A stretch of DNA of 10,159 nucleotides from an uncultured Bacillota bacterium (lineage in GTDB: Bacteria; Bacillota; Clostridia; Christensenellales; UBA1242): the NCBI GenBank assembly GCA_900545735.1, contig URAC01000031.1, positions 1 through 10,159 of the forward strand. Reading direction: 5' to 3'. Position 1 is the first letter of the stretch. Each line of letters opens with the position of its first letter. The translations under genes were made by a program, and so were the position numbers. The notes below the pieces were generated by a model. It searched no databases, had not been told where the DNA came from, and was given only the letters and a program-made list of their open reading frames with translations. Shown here one piece after another: positions 1 through 7,364 of this stretch.

Positions 1-29
1 CGGCAGCGTCAGATGTGTATAAGAGACAG
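1..29. other. Nextera/Tn5 sequencing adapter (artefact)
   Basis: The 19-bp Tn5 mosaic end AGATGTGTATAAGAGACAG occupies 11-29. It is preceded by CGGCAGCGTC, the 3' part of the Illumina Nextera Read 1 adapter. This is library-preparation sequence and not genomic; genomic DNA begins at about position 30. The reverse complement of the same 29 bases is present at 10112-10140. Confidence 0.98.
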
Positions 30-38
30 TTCATAAAT

Positions 39-54
39 TGTTTCACGTGAAACA
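39..54. promoter_or_regulatory. parS site 1 (ParB-binding centromere)
   Basis: A perfect 16-bp palindrome, TGTTTCACGTGAAACA, extended by one more base pair on each side (38-55). It agrees fully with the Bacillus-type parS consensus TGTTNCACGTGAAACA. ParB nucleates here and spreads as a CTP-dependent clamp. It is the outermost of three sites downstream of parB and lies only 10 bases from the adapter, so further copies beyond the contig end cannot be excluded. Confidence 0.93.
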
Positions 55-76
55 AAATAACTTTATTTTCTTTGAT

Positions 77-92
77 TGTTTCACGTGAAACA
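77..92. promoter_or_regulatory. parS site 2 (ParB-binding centromere)
   Basis: A second perfect copy of TGTTTCACGTGAAACA. Its centre is 38 bp from that of site 1 and 39 bp from that of site 3, and the 22-23-bp linkers are AT-rich and unlike each other. The sites are therefore conserved as sites and not as a recently duplicated longer repeat. Confidence 0.93.
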
Positions 93-115
93 TTTCTAAT
101 CTTGTTTTTTTAAGA

Positions 116-131
116 TGTTTCACGTGAAACA
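116..131. promoter_or_regulatory. parS site 3 (ParB-binding centromere)
   Basis: A third perfect copy of TGTTTCACGTGAAACA, extended to 18 bp by flanking A/T (115-132). It ends 4 bases before the first base of the parB stop codon (136-138 on the minus strand), so the array starts immediately after the gene that encodes its binding protein. Confidence 0.93.
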
Positions 132-135
132 TTTT

Positions 136-1089
136 TTATTTTCTTTTGTTAAAAGAACTTAAATCTTGCAATGTTAGTGTTTTCTTATTGATTAATGATA
201 GCAATTCACTTATTCTATCCAAATCGTCTTTTGAATAATAATCTATATATATTCTGCCTTTGTTATCATTACCTATTGCAGATACTTTTGTTGCAAAAAT
301 TCTTTGCATTTCGTTAATCATCTCTTTTAATTCGATGCTTTGTTCTGATTTTGGCCTTTCTTTTGAAGGATTATTGATGTTTTTGACCAACTTTTCTATT
401 TCTCTAACAGATAATTTTTTATTTACCGCAACTGTTGCAATCTTAATTTGCTCAATAGGGTCGGTTAGTGCAACTAATATTTTTGCGTGTCCTGCAGATA
501 ATTTGTTCGTTTCAATCAAATCCACAACTTCAACAGGCAAAGTCAGTAATCTAACTGTGTTTGCGATTACTGAACGGCTTTTTCCGATTCTTTCAGCAAC
601 TGCTTCTTGTGTAAGCTTATATTCTTCCATTAATTGCTTAATTGCTTTTGCTGCTTCTATTGGATTTAAATCTTCTCTCTGCAAGTTTTCGATAATTGAA
701 ATTTCTTTAACTTGCTTTTCAGTAAACCTTCGAATATATGCTGGAACGGTTTCCAAACCTGCTATTTTTGCAGCGCGCCAACGACGTTCACCCGCAATAA
801 TCATATATTTTCCGTCATCAGATTCGTTTAATACAATAGGTTGAATGATTCCGTGAACGCGAATTGATGCTGCAAGCTCGTTTAATGCAGTTTCGTCAAA
901 ATGTTTTCTTGGTTGATTTGGGTTAGGCATAATATCGTTGATATTAACTTCGTTCAACCCTTTGATTTCTTTAACGTTTTCGTTGCTATGAGTTTTTACG
1001 TCTTTTTCAGTATTTAAACTTTCTTCATTTTCATCATCATAAATCGAAAGTAGGGCATTGATGCCTCTTCCTAAACCTTTTTTAATCAT
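136..1089 (-). CDS. parB: Chromosome partitioning protein ParB/Spo0J
   Basis: A 317-aa CTP-dependent DNA clamp that loads at parS and slides along the origin region, where it recruits SMC and is acted on by ParA. The domains appear in the normal order. The N-terminal basic peptide KKGLGRGINALL (residues 3-14) is the usual ParA-stimulating segment. A short acidic linker follows. The ParB/Srx domain carries GERRWRA (100-106) and ENLQRED (134-140), the CTP-binding boxes. A helix-turn-helix lies around 158-182 (LTQEAVAERIGKSRSVIANT), followed by a C-terminal dimerisation segment. Length is slightly above that of B. subtilis Spo0J. The ATG is preceded by AGGAGA at 6-nt spacing and overlaps the end of parA by 8 nt, so the two genes are translationally linked. 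ParB (GERRWR) is clearly distinguished from Noc by its place behind parA and its N-terminal ParA-interacting peptide. Confidence 0.97.
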   Translation of the reverse strand: MIKKGLGRGINALLSIYDDENEESLNTEKDVKTHSNENVKEIKGLNEVNINDIMPNPNQPRKHFDETALNELAASIRVHGIIQPIVLNESDDGKYMIIAGERRWRAAKIAGLETVPAYIRRFTEKQVKEISIIENLQREDLNPIEAAKAIKQLMEEYKLTQEAVAERIGKSRSVIANTVRLLTLPVEVVDLIETNKLSAGHAKILVALTDPIEQIKIATVAVNKKLSVREIEKLVKNINNPSKERPKSEQSIELKEMINEMQRIFATKVSAIGNDNKGRIYIDYYSKDDLDRISELLSLINKKTLTLQDLSSFNKRK

Positions 1090-1903
1090 TGTTTTCTCCT
1101 TCGTCTAATTTTATTTTTGTTGAAATTGCATCGAATTTCATATTGTTGCGTCTTAAAATTTCTTCCGCTAAAGCAAGATACGCCTTTGCACCTTTTGATG
1201 CACTATCGTATGCACCGATAGGAACTCCGTGGCTTGGCGCTTCTGCTAAACGGACATTTCTTGGAATAGCAGTTGTAAAGACTTTTTTGCCAAAGAATGT
1301 TGTGATTTCGTTGCTAACCTGATTGATAAGGTTGCTTCTGGAATCTTTCATCGTTAACACAACGCCTTCAACATCTAAATTTGGATTTAGATGTTTTTTA
1401 ACCAATTTAACTGTGTTCATAAGTTGTGTTAAACCTTCCAAAGCATAAAATTCGCATTGAATTGGAATTACTATTGAATCTGAAGCAGTTAGGGCATTTA
1501 CTGTTAACAATCCAAGTGATGGTGGGCAATCTATAACAATAAAATCGTAGTTATCTCTCACGCGATTTAAGCGATTTTTGACAATATGCTCACGATTTGG
1601 CATTTGAACCAAATCTATTTCTGCCCCTGCTAAATCAACTGTGGCTGGAATAACATCAAGATTTTTAACTGATGAATGTAAAATAACTTCTTCAATATAA
1701 GCATCGCCATCAATTACATTGTAGATAGTTTTAACTGATGAACTTTTATCTACACCTAACCCGCTTGTTGCATTTCCTTGTGGGTCCATATCCAAAAGTA
1801 AGACCTTTTTGCCCATAGCTGCAAGATATGCTGCAACATTTACGCAAGTGGTTGTTTTTCCAACTCCTCCTTTTTGATTAGCAAATGATAATATTTTTCC
1901 CAT
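1082..1903 (-). CDS. parA: Chromosome partitioning ATPase ParA/Soj
   Basis: A 273-aa deviant-Walker ATPase of the MinD/ParA family. It binds nucleoid DNA as an ATP dimer and is released when ParB stimulates hydrolysis, which moves parS complexes. Visible motifs are the deviant Walker A KGGVGKTT (11-18, with the signature lysine), Walker A' LLDMDPQGN (36-44), and Walker B FIVIDCPPS (121-129). The conserved NVRLAEAPSHG segment lies near residue 220. There is no N-terminal helix-turn-helix, so it is a chromosomal (Soj-type) ParA and not a plasmid type Ia ParA. The start ATG has AGAGGT 5 nt upstream, and MGKILSFANQKGG begins exactly where family members begin. It has its own promoter candidate and is separated from rsmG by a terminator, so parA-parB probably forms its own operon. 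Confidence 0.97.
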   Translation of the reverse strand: MGKILSFANQKGGVGKTTTCVNVAAYLAAMGKKVLLLDMDPQGNATSGLGVDKSSSVKTIYNVIDGDAYIEEVILHSSVKNLDVIPATVDLAGAEIDLVQMPNREHIVKNRLNRVRDNYDFIVIDCPPSLGLLTVNALTASDSIVIPIQCEFYALEGLTQLMNTVKLVKKHLNPNLDVEGVVLTMKDSRSNLINQVSNEITTFFGKKVFTTAIPRNVRLAEAPSHGVPIGAYDSASKGAKAYLALAEEILRRNNMKFDAISTKIKLDEGENND

Positions 1904-1939
1904 TTTTACCTCTTTATTATTTTATATAATATATAGTAT

Positions 1940-1968
1940 ATAATATCATATAAACTATATAAAAACAA
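1940..1968 (-). promoter_or_regulatory. Putative sigma-A promoter of parA-parB
   Basis: On the minus strand, -35 TTGTTT (1968-1963), a 17-bp spacer, and -10 TATTAT (1945-1940) with an upstream TGA giving an extended -10. The predicted start lies about 30 nt upstream of the parA ATG and its AGAGGT ribosome binding site. The surrounding 60 bp is almost pure AT, which raises the chance of accidental matches. Confidence 0.55.
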
Positions 1969-2013
1969 GAATTTTAAAAAATTTTGACTAAATTTTTGCC
2001 GCAAAATAAATAA

Positions 2014-2039
2014 CGGCGCTAAAAATATTTTTTGCGCCG
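2014..2039 (-). terminator. Hairpin terminator after rsmG
   Basis: An inverted repeat with arms CGGCGC (2014-2019) and GCGCCG (2034-2039), continued inwards by an A/T stem across one T-T mismatch. These GC arms stand out in DNA that is otherwise nearly all A/T. On the minus strand the hairpin begins 11 nt after the rsmG stop codon and is followed by TTATTTATTTT. The plus strand also has a T-rich flank (ATTTTTAATTTTT), so it could work both ways. It separates the mnmE-mnmG-rsmG group from parA-parB. Confidence 0.7.
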
Positions 2040-2050
2040 ATTTTTAATTT

Positions 2051-2743
2051 TTAAGATTTTTTAATTTTATTAGCAGGTCTTGGAAACTTGTTTGGAGTTG
2101 ATTTTATTTTATCAATTATAACTAAATTCCTAGTATTTTCTCCAATTTTATAATTGATTATGGAGTTTATTTTTCCGCCTAATTCAGCTATCATATCGCT
2201 TGCCTGTTTAACTTCTTCTTCGCAGTTTAACGATTTATATGCGATAAACTTTCCGCCAACTTTTACAAAAGGCAAACAATATTCGCTAAGCACTTTTAAA
2301 TTTGCTACTGCGCGTGCTGTGGCGACATCAAATTTTTCACGATATTCGATATTTTTTGCAAAGTCTTCCGCTCTTCCGTGAATGGTATTTATTTTAGTGA
2401 GTTTTAAATTGTATATGGAATTGTTCAAAAAGTTGACTCGTTTATTCAAACTATCTAAAAGAGTTAAATCTAAATCATCTCTAACAATTTTTAGTGGAAT
2501 AGAAGGAAAGCCTGCTCCAGTTCCTACATCAATGACTTTTGAATTTTGTTTAAAATAATTTTGTGGATATATGCTATCAAAAAAGTGCTTTTCTATAACT
2601 CCATCTTCATCAACTATTGCTGTTAAATTGCAAACTTTATTGCCTTCAATTAAAAGGTTATAAAATTGTTTTAATTTTGAAATCATTTGATTTGAAGGCT
2701 CAATTTGCGATTTTTTTATAATATTTTCAATTTTTTTGTCCAT
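2051..2743 (-). CDS. rsmG: 16S rRNA (guanine527-N7)-methyltransferase RsmG
   Basis: A 230-aa SAM-dependent methyltransferase (formerly GidB) that makes m7G527 in the 530 loop of 16S rRNA. A helical N-terminus with the family's NLTAI (39-43) and HFFDS (53-57) leads into the Rossmann fold with the SAM-binding loop VIDVGTGAGFPSIPLKI (70-86), then LLDSLNKRVNFL. The RGRAEDF and ATARAVA blocks line the active site. The basic tail TPNKFPRPANKIKKS matches the C-terminus of Firmicutes RsmG. The ATG is preceded by AAAGGAT at about 6 nt, a sequence that lies inside the mnmG stop region with only 2 nt between the genes, so it is co-transcribed with mnmG. Loss of this gene is classically linked to low-level streptomycin resistance; here it looks intact. 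Confidence 0.96.
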   Translation of the reverse strand: MDKKIENIIKKSQIEPSNQMISKLKQFYNLLIEGNKVCNLTAIVDEDGVIEKHFFDSIYPQNYFKQNSKVIDVGTGAGFPSIPLKIVRDDLDLTLLDSLNKRVNFLNNSIYNLKLTKINTIHGRAEDFAKNIEYREKFDVATARAVANLKVLSEYCLPFVKVGGKFIAYKSLNCEEEVKQASDMIAELGGKINSIINYKIGENTRNLVIIDKIKSTPNKFPRPANKIKKS

Positions 2744-2745
2744 TT

Positions 2746-4623
2746 TTATCCTTTATATGATTTTAAATATATTGAAAGCACTGTTATGTCTGCAGGTGAG
2801 ACTCCTGAAATTCTTGAAGCCATTCCCAAAGTTTGAGGACGAATTTTAGATAACTTTTGCCTTGCTTCTATTCTCAAACTTTTAATTTTGTCATAGTCAA
2901 TATCGTCAGGAATTTTTGTTTGTTCTTGTTTCTTGAGCTTTTCAATTTCATCATTTTGTTGGTTTATATATCCTTCATATTTTATTTCTGTGTTGACTAT
3001 GTCTAAAAACATATCTTCATCGCCTTCAAATATCGAAGGATAATATTTTTTGATATCAAAAACATTTATGTTGTTTCTCTTTAATAGGTCTTTAATTCGC
3101 ATTGAACTATCTGGAATTGACTCATTACAATCGTTCATAAGTTTTATTAAATTTTCATCTTTTTTTAATAAAATTGTCAATTTTTCACGAATTTTTTGCA
3201 ATTTTTCGCGTTTTTCCAAGAATTTTGCGTATTTTTCTTCTGATACTAATCCAATCTCTTTTCCTATTGGGGTCAATCTTTCGTCTGCATTGTCTTGTCT
3301 TAAAACAAGCCTGAACTCCGCTCTTGAGGTCATCATTCGATAAGGCTCATTTGTGCCTTTAGTGATTAAGTCGTCAATTAATACTCCAATATAACTTTGT
3401 TCGCGGCCCAAAATCAATGGCTCTTTATTGTCCAATTTTTGATTTGCATTGATTCCAGCAATAATTCCTTGTGCCGCCGCCTCTTCATATCCGCTGGTGC
3501 CATTTATTTGTCCAGCAAAGAATAATCCGTCTATCAATTTGCTTTCTAGTGACGCTTTTAAAGTTTGGCTGTCGATTGCATCATATTCAATCGCATAAGC
3601 ATATCTCATAATCTGAGCATTTTCTAAGCCTTTGATTGAATGATAAAGTTGCTTTTGAACATCAAAAGGTAAAGATGTGCTGCAACCTTGAACATAAATT
3701 TCGTTTGTAGACAACGCTTCTGGCTCTAAAAATAATTGATGTCTTTCTCTATCTGGAAAGCGAACGACTTTATCTTCAATAGATGGGCAATAACGTGGAC
3801 CTATTCCGGAAATCAACCCTGAATAGAGTGGAGCACGGTGAATGTTTTCTCTTATAATTTTATGAGTTTCCAAATTAGTGTAAGTAACATAGCAAGGATA
3901 ATCATTTGAAATTTCATCAGTGTTTTCAAAAGAAAAGTGTTGTATGTTTTTTTGTCCACCTTGAATTTCAAGGCCATCAAAATTAATTGTCCTTGAATTT
4001 ATTCTCGCTGGTGTTCCAGTTTTAAAACGCCTTAATTTATGTCCAAGCCTTTCTAAACTTTCTGAAAGTCCATCTGACCTTTGAAATCCGTTTGGCCCAC
4101 TGTCTTTCATATAATTGCCAATAATTATCTTGCTTTTTAAATAAACGCCTGTTGCGACTACAACAACGCTAGCGGATAAGTTTTCTCCTAATGCTGTTCT
4201 AACTCCTATAACTTTGTTGTTTTCTTGATAAATTTCAACAATTTCCGCTTGTTTAATTATTATGTTTTCATTTTCTTCCAGCACTTTTTTCATACGCTCG
4301 TGATATTTGTTTTTATCCACTTGCGCGCGCAAACTATGAACAGCAGGACCTTTGCCTTGATTTAACATTCTAAGTTGCAACATTGTTGCATCTGCATTCT
4401 TTCCCATTTCGCCGCCAAGAGCATCAATTTCACAAACAAGATGACCTTTTGCTGTGCCGCCTATTGATGGATTGCAAGCCAAAAAAGCAATCGCGTCTAA
4501 GCTGATTGTTGTCAAACAAGTTTTTTTGCCAAGGCGTGCAAGAGCAAGTGCTGCTTCGCAACCTGCATGACCAGCACCAATTACAATGGCATCAAAATTA
4601 TCATCAAAATTTATTTTTTCCAT
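2746..4623 (-). CDS. mnmG: tRNA uridine-5-carboxymethylaminomethyl modification enzyme MnmG (GidA)
   Basis: A 625-aa FAD- and NADH-dependent subunit of the MnmE-MnmG complex, which installs the 5-(carboxymethyl)aminomethyl group on wobble U34 of several tRNAs. The length is normal (E. coli about 629). The FAD-binding Rossmann motif IGAGHAGCEAA is at 15-25. The redox-active cysteines expected for the family are present as C50 in ACNPSIGG and C279 in GPRYCPSIEDK. The KGPAVHSLRAQVDK (91-104) and GLFFAGQINGTSGYEEAAAQG (366-386) blocks are intact. The C-terminal helical domain that contacts MnmE and tRNA ends in RISGVSPADITVLSIYLK. The gene begins 5 nt after the mnmE stop; only a weak AGGGA lies upstream, about 11 nt from the ATG, so translation is probably coupled to mnmE. 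Confidence 0.98.
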   Translation of the reverse strand: MEKINFDDNFDAIVIGAGHAGCEAALALARLGKKTCLTTISLDAIAFLACNPSIGGTAKGHLVCEIDALGGEMGKNADATMLQLRMLNQGKGPAVHSLRAQVDKNKYHERMKKVLEENENIIIKQAEIVEIYQENNKVIGVRTALGENLSASVVVVATGVYLKSKIIIGNYMKDSGPNGFQRSDGLSESLERLGHKLRRFKTGTPARINSRTINFDGLEIQGGQKNIQHFSFENTDEISNDYPCYVTYTNLETHKIIRENIHRAPLYSGLISGIGPRYCPSIEDKVVRFPDRERHQLFLEPEALSTNEIYVQGCSTSLPFDVQKQLYHSIKGLENAQIMRYAYAIEYDAIDSQTLKASLESKLIDGLFFAGQINGTSGYEEAAAQGIIAGINANQKLDNKEPLILGREQSYIGVLIDDLITKGTNEPYRMMTSRAEFRLVLRQDNADERLTPIGKEIGLVSEEKYAKFLEKREKLQKIREKLTILLKKDENLIKLMNDCNESIPDSSMRIKDLLKRNNINVFDIKKYYPSIFEGDEDMFLDIVNTEIKYEGYINQQNDEIEKLKKQEQTKIPDDIDYDKIKSLRIEARQKLSKIRPQTLGMASRISGVSPADITVLSIYLKSYKG

Positions 4624-4628
4624 CTCTA

Positions 4629-5960
4629 TTATTTCCCTAAACAGAACTTAGAAAAGACTAAGTCAATAATTTTTTCATCTTCAGTTGTTCCAGAAATTTT
4701 TCCAAGCTCTTTCCAAATATCCTTTAATAAAAACGCCACGATATCTAAACTAACATTTTGCTTTTTAAGCGCTTCTAAAATTTTAGATTTTGCATTTTTT
4801 AAAATTGCAATATGCCTTTCGTTTGTTAAAACAAGTTTTGAAAAATCTATCTTGCCTGAAATAGTTTTTTCTATTATTTGCTTTTTTATTTCATCAACAT
4901 TTTCATTATTTTTTGCGCTTATTTCAATATAATCAAAATCGAACTTCTTGTTTTTTATATCGCTTTTATTTCCCACAATTATCTGTGGGCGATTTTTAAT
5001 ACTTTCCAAAAGTTCAATTTCTTCCTGCGTTAAATCTCTAGATAAATCTAAAACGACAAGCACAATGTCGGCATTTTTAATCTCGTTATTTGTCTTTTCA
5101 ATTCCTATTTTTTCAACAATATCTTCGCTTTCGCGTAAGCCTGCAGTGTCTATTAAATTGATAGTAATTCCATCAACAAAAATCTTTTCTTTGATTGTGT
5201 CCCTAGTAGTTCCTTCAATATTTGTAACAATCGCTCTTTCTTCTCCAAGTAAAGCGTTTAACAAACTGGATTTACCAACATTCGTTTTCCCAACAATGGC
5301 AACATTAACGCCACTTCTAATTAAACTTGAGTTTTTGCTATTTTCTAAAATATCTTCTATTTCACAATTCAAATATTCTAAAAGATTATGACTTTTTTCA
5401 AATAGTTGATTTTCTTCAACATCGTCTGGATAGTCTAAATTTGCTTCAATTTCTGCAAGCAAATCTGTGATTTTGTTTTGCATTTCCACAACCGTTTTAG
5501 TTAGTTTTCCAGACTGTAAAATTTCCGCCGCCTTGAGTTGGGTGTCGCTTTCTGCGAGAATCAATTCAGATATTCCTTCTGCTTCGTCTAAAGAAATTTT
5601 TCCATTCAAAAAAGCGCGTTTAGAAAACTCTCCAGGTTCAGCAAGAGAACATTTTGTAAGAATGCTTTTTAAAATTTTTTGTGCAAGCAGTTGTCCGCCG
5701 TGAAATTGAAATTCAACAACATCTTCGCCAGTGAAAGAATAAGGGGCTTTAAAGTAAACCATCAAAACTTGGTCTTTAACTTCTTCTGAAACAAAATTGC
5801 CTAAGTATAAATATCTTGGCTTGATATTGTCAAAATCTATTTGTTTTGAAACAAAAAAATTTTTGGCAATGTTTAAACTTTCATTGCCACTAATTCTAAT
5901 TATAGATATTCCACCTGTTCCTATTGGAGTTGCAAGCGCACAAATAGTTTTTTCTTTCAT
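4629..5960 (-). CDS. mnmE: tRNA modification GTPase MnmE (TrmE)
   Basis: A 443-aa potassium-activated GTPase partner of MnmG in wobble-uridine modification. The N-terminal tetrahydrofolate-binding domain starts at TICALATPIGTGGISIIRISG (5-25). A helical domain contains an inserted Ras-like G domain: G1 GKTNVGKS (224-231), G2 GTTRD (250-254), G3 DTAGL (271-275) and G4 NKSD (331-334), with SAK at 348-350. The Asn after GKT (N227) fits the K+-binding position. The C-terminus FCLGK carries the essential cysteine (C440), matching the family's FC[IL]GK ending. The start is set by homology: ALATP normally begins within about 10 residues of Met. No Shine-Dalgarno sequence precedes this ATG, and the best promoter places transcription initiation 2-3 nt upstream of it (see findings). 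Two lipoprotein genes lie just upstream on the same strand, the nearer with a 48-bp gap. Confidence 0.98.
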   Translation of the reverse strand: MKEKTICALATPIGTGGISIIRISGNESLNIAKNFFVSKQIDFDNIKPRYLYLGNFVSEEVKDQVLMVYFKAPYSFTGEDVVEFQFHGGQLLAQKILKSILTKCSLAEPGEFSKRAFLNGKISLDEAEGISELILAESDTQLKAAEILQSGKLTKTVVEMQNKITDLLAEIEANLDYPDDVEENQLFEKSHNLLEYLNCEIEDILENSKNSSLIRSGVNVAIVGKTNVGKSSLLNALLGEERAIVTNIEGTTRDTIKEKIFVDGITINLIDTAGLRESEDIVEKIGIEKTNNEIKNADIVLVVLDLSRDLTQEEIELLESIKNRPQIIVGNKSDIKNKKFDFDYIEISAKNNENVDEIKKQIIEKTISGKIDFSKLVLTNERHIAILKNAKSKILEALKKQNVSLDIVAFLLKDIWKELGKISGTTEDEKIIDLVFSKFCLGK

Positions 5961-5969
5961 TTCGCAATT

Positions 5970-5997
5970 AGTATATCACAAAATTCGCTTATTGCAA
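5970..5997 (-). promoter_or_regulatory. Putative extended -10 promoter abutting mnmE
   Basis: On the minus strand, -35 TTGCAA (5997-5992), a 16-bp spacer, and -10 TATACT (5975-5970) preceded by TGA, an extended -10. Only 9 nt separate the -10 from the mnmE ATG, so the transcript would carry almost no leader. It sits in the 48-bp gap after the upstream lipoprotein gene. Confidence 0.5.
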
Positions 5998-6008
5998 TAA
6001 TTATGTTA

Positions 6009-6749
6009 TCAATTTTCTAAAAGTCTTATCTTTTTTAATTTAATTGATGGAATAGTCATATATGAAAGTCCTACGCTTCTCATTCCTCCAATTTGTTTTG
6101 ACTCTATTTGCTTTTCATCTGCGTCTAAAAGTTTTTCTCCGCTTATTACAAATACTTCTTCTTCGTTCGATTTTTCAACCAGCCTAACATTGAATAAGAT
6201 TTCATCTTTAATATTAGAATAAAAAGAAACTTGCAATAAATAATCTCCAGTTTTTTCAATAACTTTAGATTTTTCATTTTCTATGCTTGTGCTATTTTGA
6301 TTGGCAGCTTCGCCAGTTTTTTGTGAAAACCCCACTCTAAGCTGCTTCTCATATTTTCTAAAAGACACAACAACTTCTGCAAGTGGACTATAGTCAGTGT
6401 TGTTAATAGCAAAGGTCCAATCAAAACAGTTATTTGTTTCAATTTCAGAAGGCTTTAATTCAAATTCAAGTTCGCCAGTTAAACCCCTATCAACAAAATA
6501 TGAACTTTTATTTTCATTTCCAAAATAGGAAATTGCGCCCACATTGTCATTTCCTTTTATTAATGTTATTGAACTTTCATCTAAATTTTCTACAATAGTT
6601 CCATAATTTCCAAAAGTTGAATTATTTCCTTTTGAAAAATCGTTTTCAAAAATAACTGCACGATAATCCTTTTGTGAGCAAGATGAAAAGACTACTGCAA
6701 AGGACAATAAAAAACAAAAAAAAGCGAATAGTGATTTAGTCTTTGACAT
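6009..6749 (-). CDS. Putative lipoprotein, beta-rich, unknown function
   Basis: A 246-aa protein I do not recognise. The N-terminus has a lysine pair and a hydrophobic stretch (7-21) ending in VFSSC, a plausible though not ideal lipobox with the lipidated cysteine at C24. It is therefore probably exported and anchored to the membrane outer face. The mature part is rich in alternating hydrophobic/polar strands, Asn, Ser and aromatic residues (for example ELEFELKP, CFDWTFAINNTDYSPLAEVVVSF, YLLQVSFYSN). This resembles a single beta-sandwich of the concanavalin/jelly-roll kind; that is a guess from texture only. No catalytic motif is visible. The start ATG has GGAGA 5 nt upstream. It lies 39 nt after a second lipoprotein gene and 48 nt before mnmE, on the same strand. 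Confidence 0.75.
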   Translation of the reverse strand: MSKTKSLFAFFCFLLSFAVVFSSCSQKDYRAVIFENDFSKGNNSTFGNYGTIVENLDESSITLIKGNDNVGAISYFGNENKSSYFVDRGLTGELEFELKPSEIETNNCFDWTFAINNTDYSPLAEVVVSFRKYEKQLRVGFSQKTGEAANQNSTSIENEKSKVIEKTGDYLLQVSFYSNIKDEILFNVRLVEKSNEEEVFVISGEKLLDADEKQIESKQIGGMRSVGLSYMTIPSIKLKKIRLLEN

Positions 6750-6788
6750 ACATTTCTCCGCTTTAATTATTAACTTATACTTTTTGTT

Positions 6789-7247
6789 TTATTCAACAAC
6801 AATATTGATGTTTTTAATCAGATATTCAGTTTCGTCATAAATTGTTAAAGTGAACGAGCCAACTTTATTAAATTTAAGATAAACATTTGTAAACTTGCAA
6901 TTAACAATCTCTATATTTGCTTCGTCTGTTATGTTATATAAAATTGCTTGTTTGCTTTCTAGTTTGCCATCATTATAAATCTTTGCACTAAAATTAACAA
7001 CATTGAAACTATCATCTGAAACTAATCTAACTTTTATCAAATTGTTGTCAAAGTCATATTCAATATTTTCATAATCGTTTAATGCTTCAAACACAAAACT
7101 TCTTGGCTCTTTTTCCTCTATAATACTTTTGCTTTCGTTGCTAGTGTTATTGTTGGAAGCATTTAGATTGTCCTTTTGACAGCCGACAAAAAATAAGGGA
7201 ACGCTTATTATCAAAATTAACAACAAACACATAGAAAACTTTTTCAT
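6789..7247 (-). CDS. Putative small lipoprotein, unknown function
   Basis: A 152-aa protein with a clear lipoprotein signal: MKK, a hydrophobic core of about 14 residues, and lipobox FFVGC with C23 as the likely lipidated residue. A polar linker rich in Asn, Ser and Glu (about 24-50) follows, as is common just outside the membrane anchor. The remaining 100 residues form alternating beta-like strands (FVFEALNDYENIEYDF, LIKVRLVSDDSFNVVNFSAKIY, VGSFTLTIYDE), resembling one immunoglobulin-like or similar beta-sandwich domain. No enzymatic motif is seen and I cannot name a family. No convincing Shine-Dalgarno sequence precedes the ATG; a promoter with a -10 9 nt upstream suggests a very short leader. 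It is probably first in a minus-strand unit running towards mnmE. Confidence 0.75.
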   Translation of the reverse strand: MKKFSMCLLLILIISVPLFFVGCQKDNLNASNNNTSNESKSIIEEKEPRSFVFEALNDYENIEYDFDNNLIKVRLVSDDSFNVVNFSAKIYNDGKLESKQAILYNITDEANIEIVNCKFTNVYLKFNKVGSFTLTIYDETEYLIKNINIVVE

Positions 7248-7256
7248 CTCAAGATT

Positions 7257-7284
7257 AAGATATCAAATATTCTGTTATTTTCAA
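7257..7284 (-). promoter_or_regulatory. Putative extended -10 promoter of the 152-aa lipoprotein gene
   Basis: On the minus strand, -35 TTGAAA (7284-7279), a 16-bp spacer, and -10 TATCTT (7262-7257) preceded by TGA. There are 9 nt between the -10 and the ATG. Spacer length, extended TG and distance to the ATG are the same as at the mnmE promoter candidate (TGATATACTAAT versus TGATATCTTAAT). It faces away from the plus-strand promoter at 7330-7358. Confidence 0.45.
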
Positions 7285-7329
7285 ATCAAAATAGACATTT
7301 TTCGTCAAATTAAAACAATAAAAGAAAAT

Positions 7330-7358
7330 TTGACTTAAATTAAAAAATGACTTATTAT
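7330..7358 (+). promoter_or_regulatory. Putative sigma-A promoter of the SH3-like membrane protein gene
   Basis: -35 TTGACT (7330-7335), a 17-bp spacer, and -10 TATTAT (7353-7358). Each hexamer matches the consensus at five of six positions with ideal spacing, making this the best promoter in the window. The expected transcription start at about 7364-7366 coincides with the ATG at 7365. The earlier in-frame ATG at 7347 lies within the spacer and would not be transcribed. Confidence 0.6.
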
Positions 7359-7364
7359 GAAGAT

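Noticed and set aside
116..137. parS site 3 followed by TTTTTT looks like an intrinsic terminator on the plus strand
   Set aside because: The palindrome is an exact parS with no spacer loop, and it recurs twice nearby without T-runs. No plus-strand gene ends here within the window.
260..844. 194-aa plus-strand open frame opposite parB
   Set aside because: It is antisense to conserved ParB codons, has no ribosome binding site, and its composition is what the complementary strand of an AT-rich gene gives.
4948..5391. 147-aa plus-strand open frame opposite mnmE
   Set aside because: It is the antisense of the conserved GTPase domain. Its hydrophobic look comes from the complement of Lys/Glu-rich codons.
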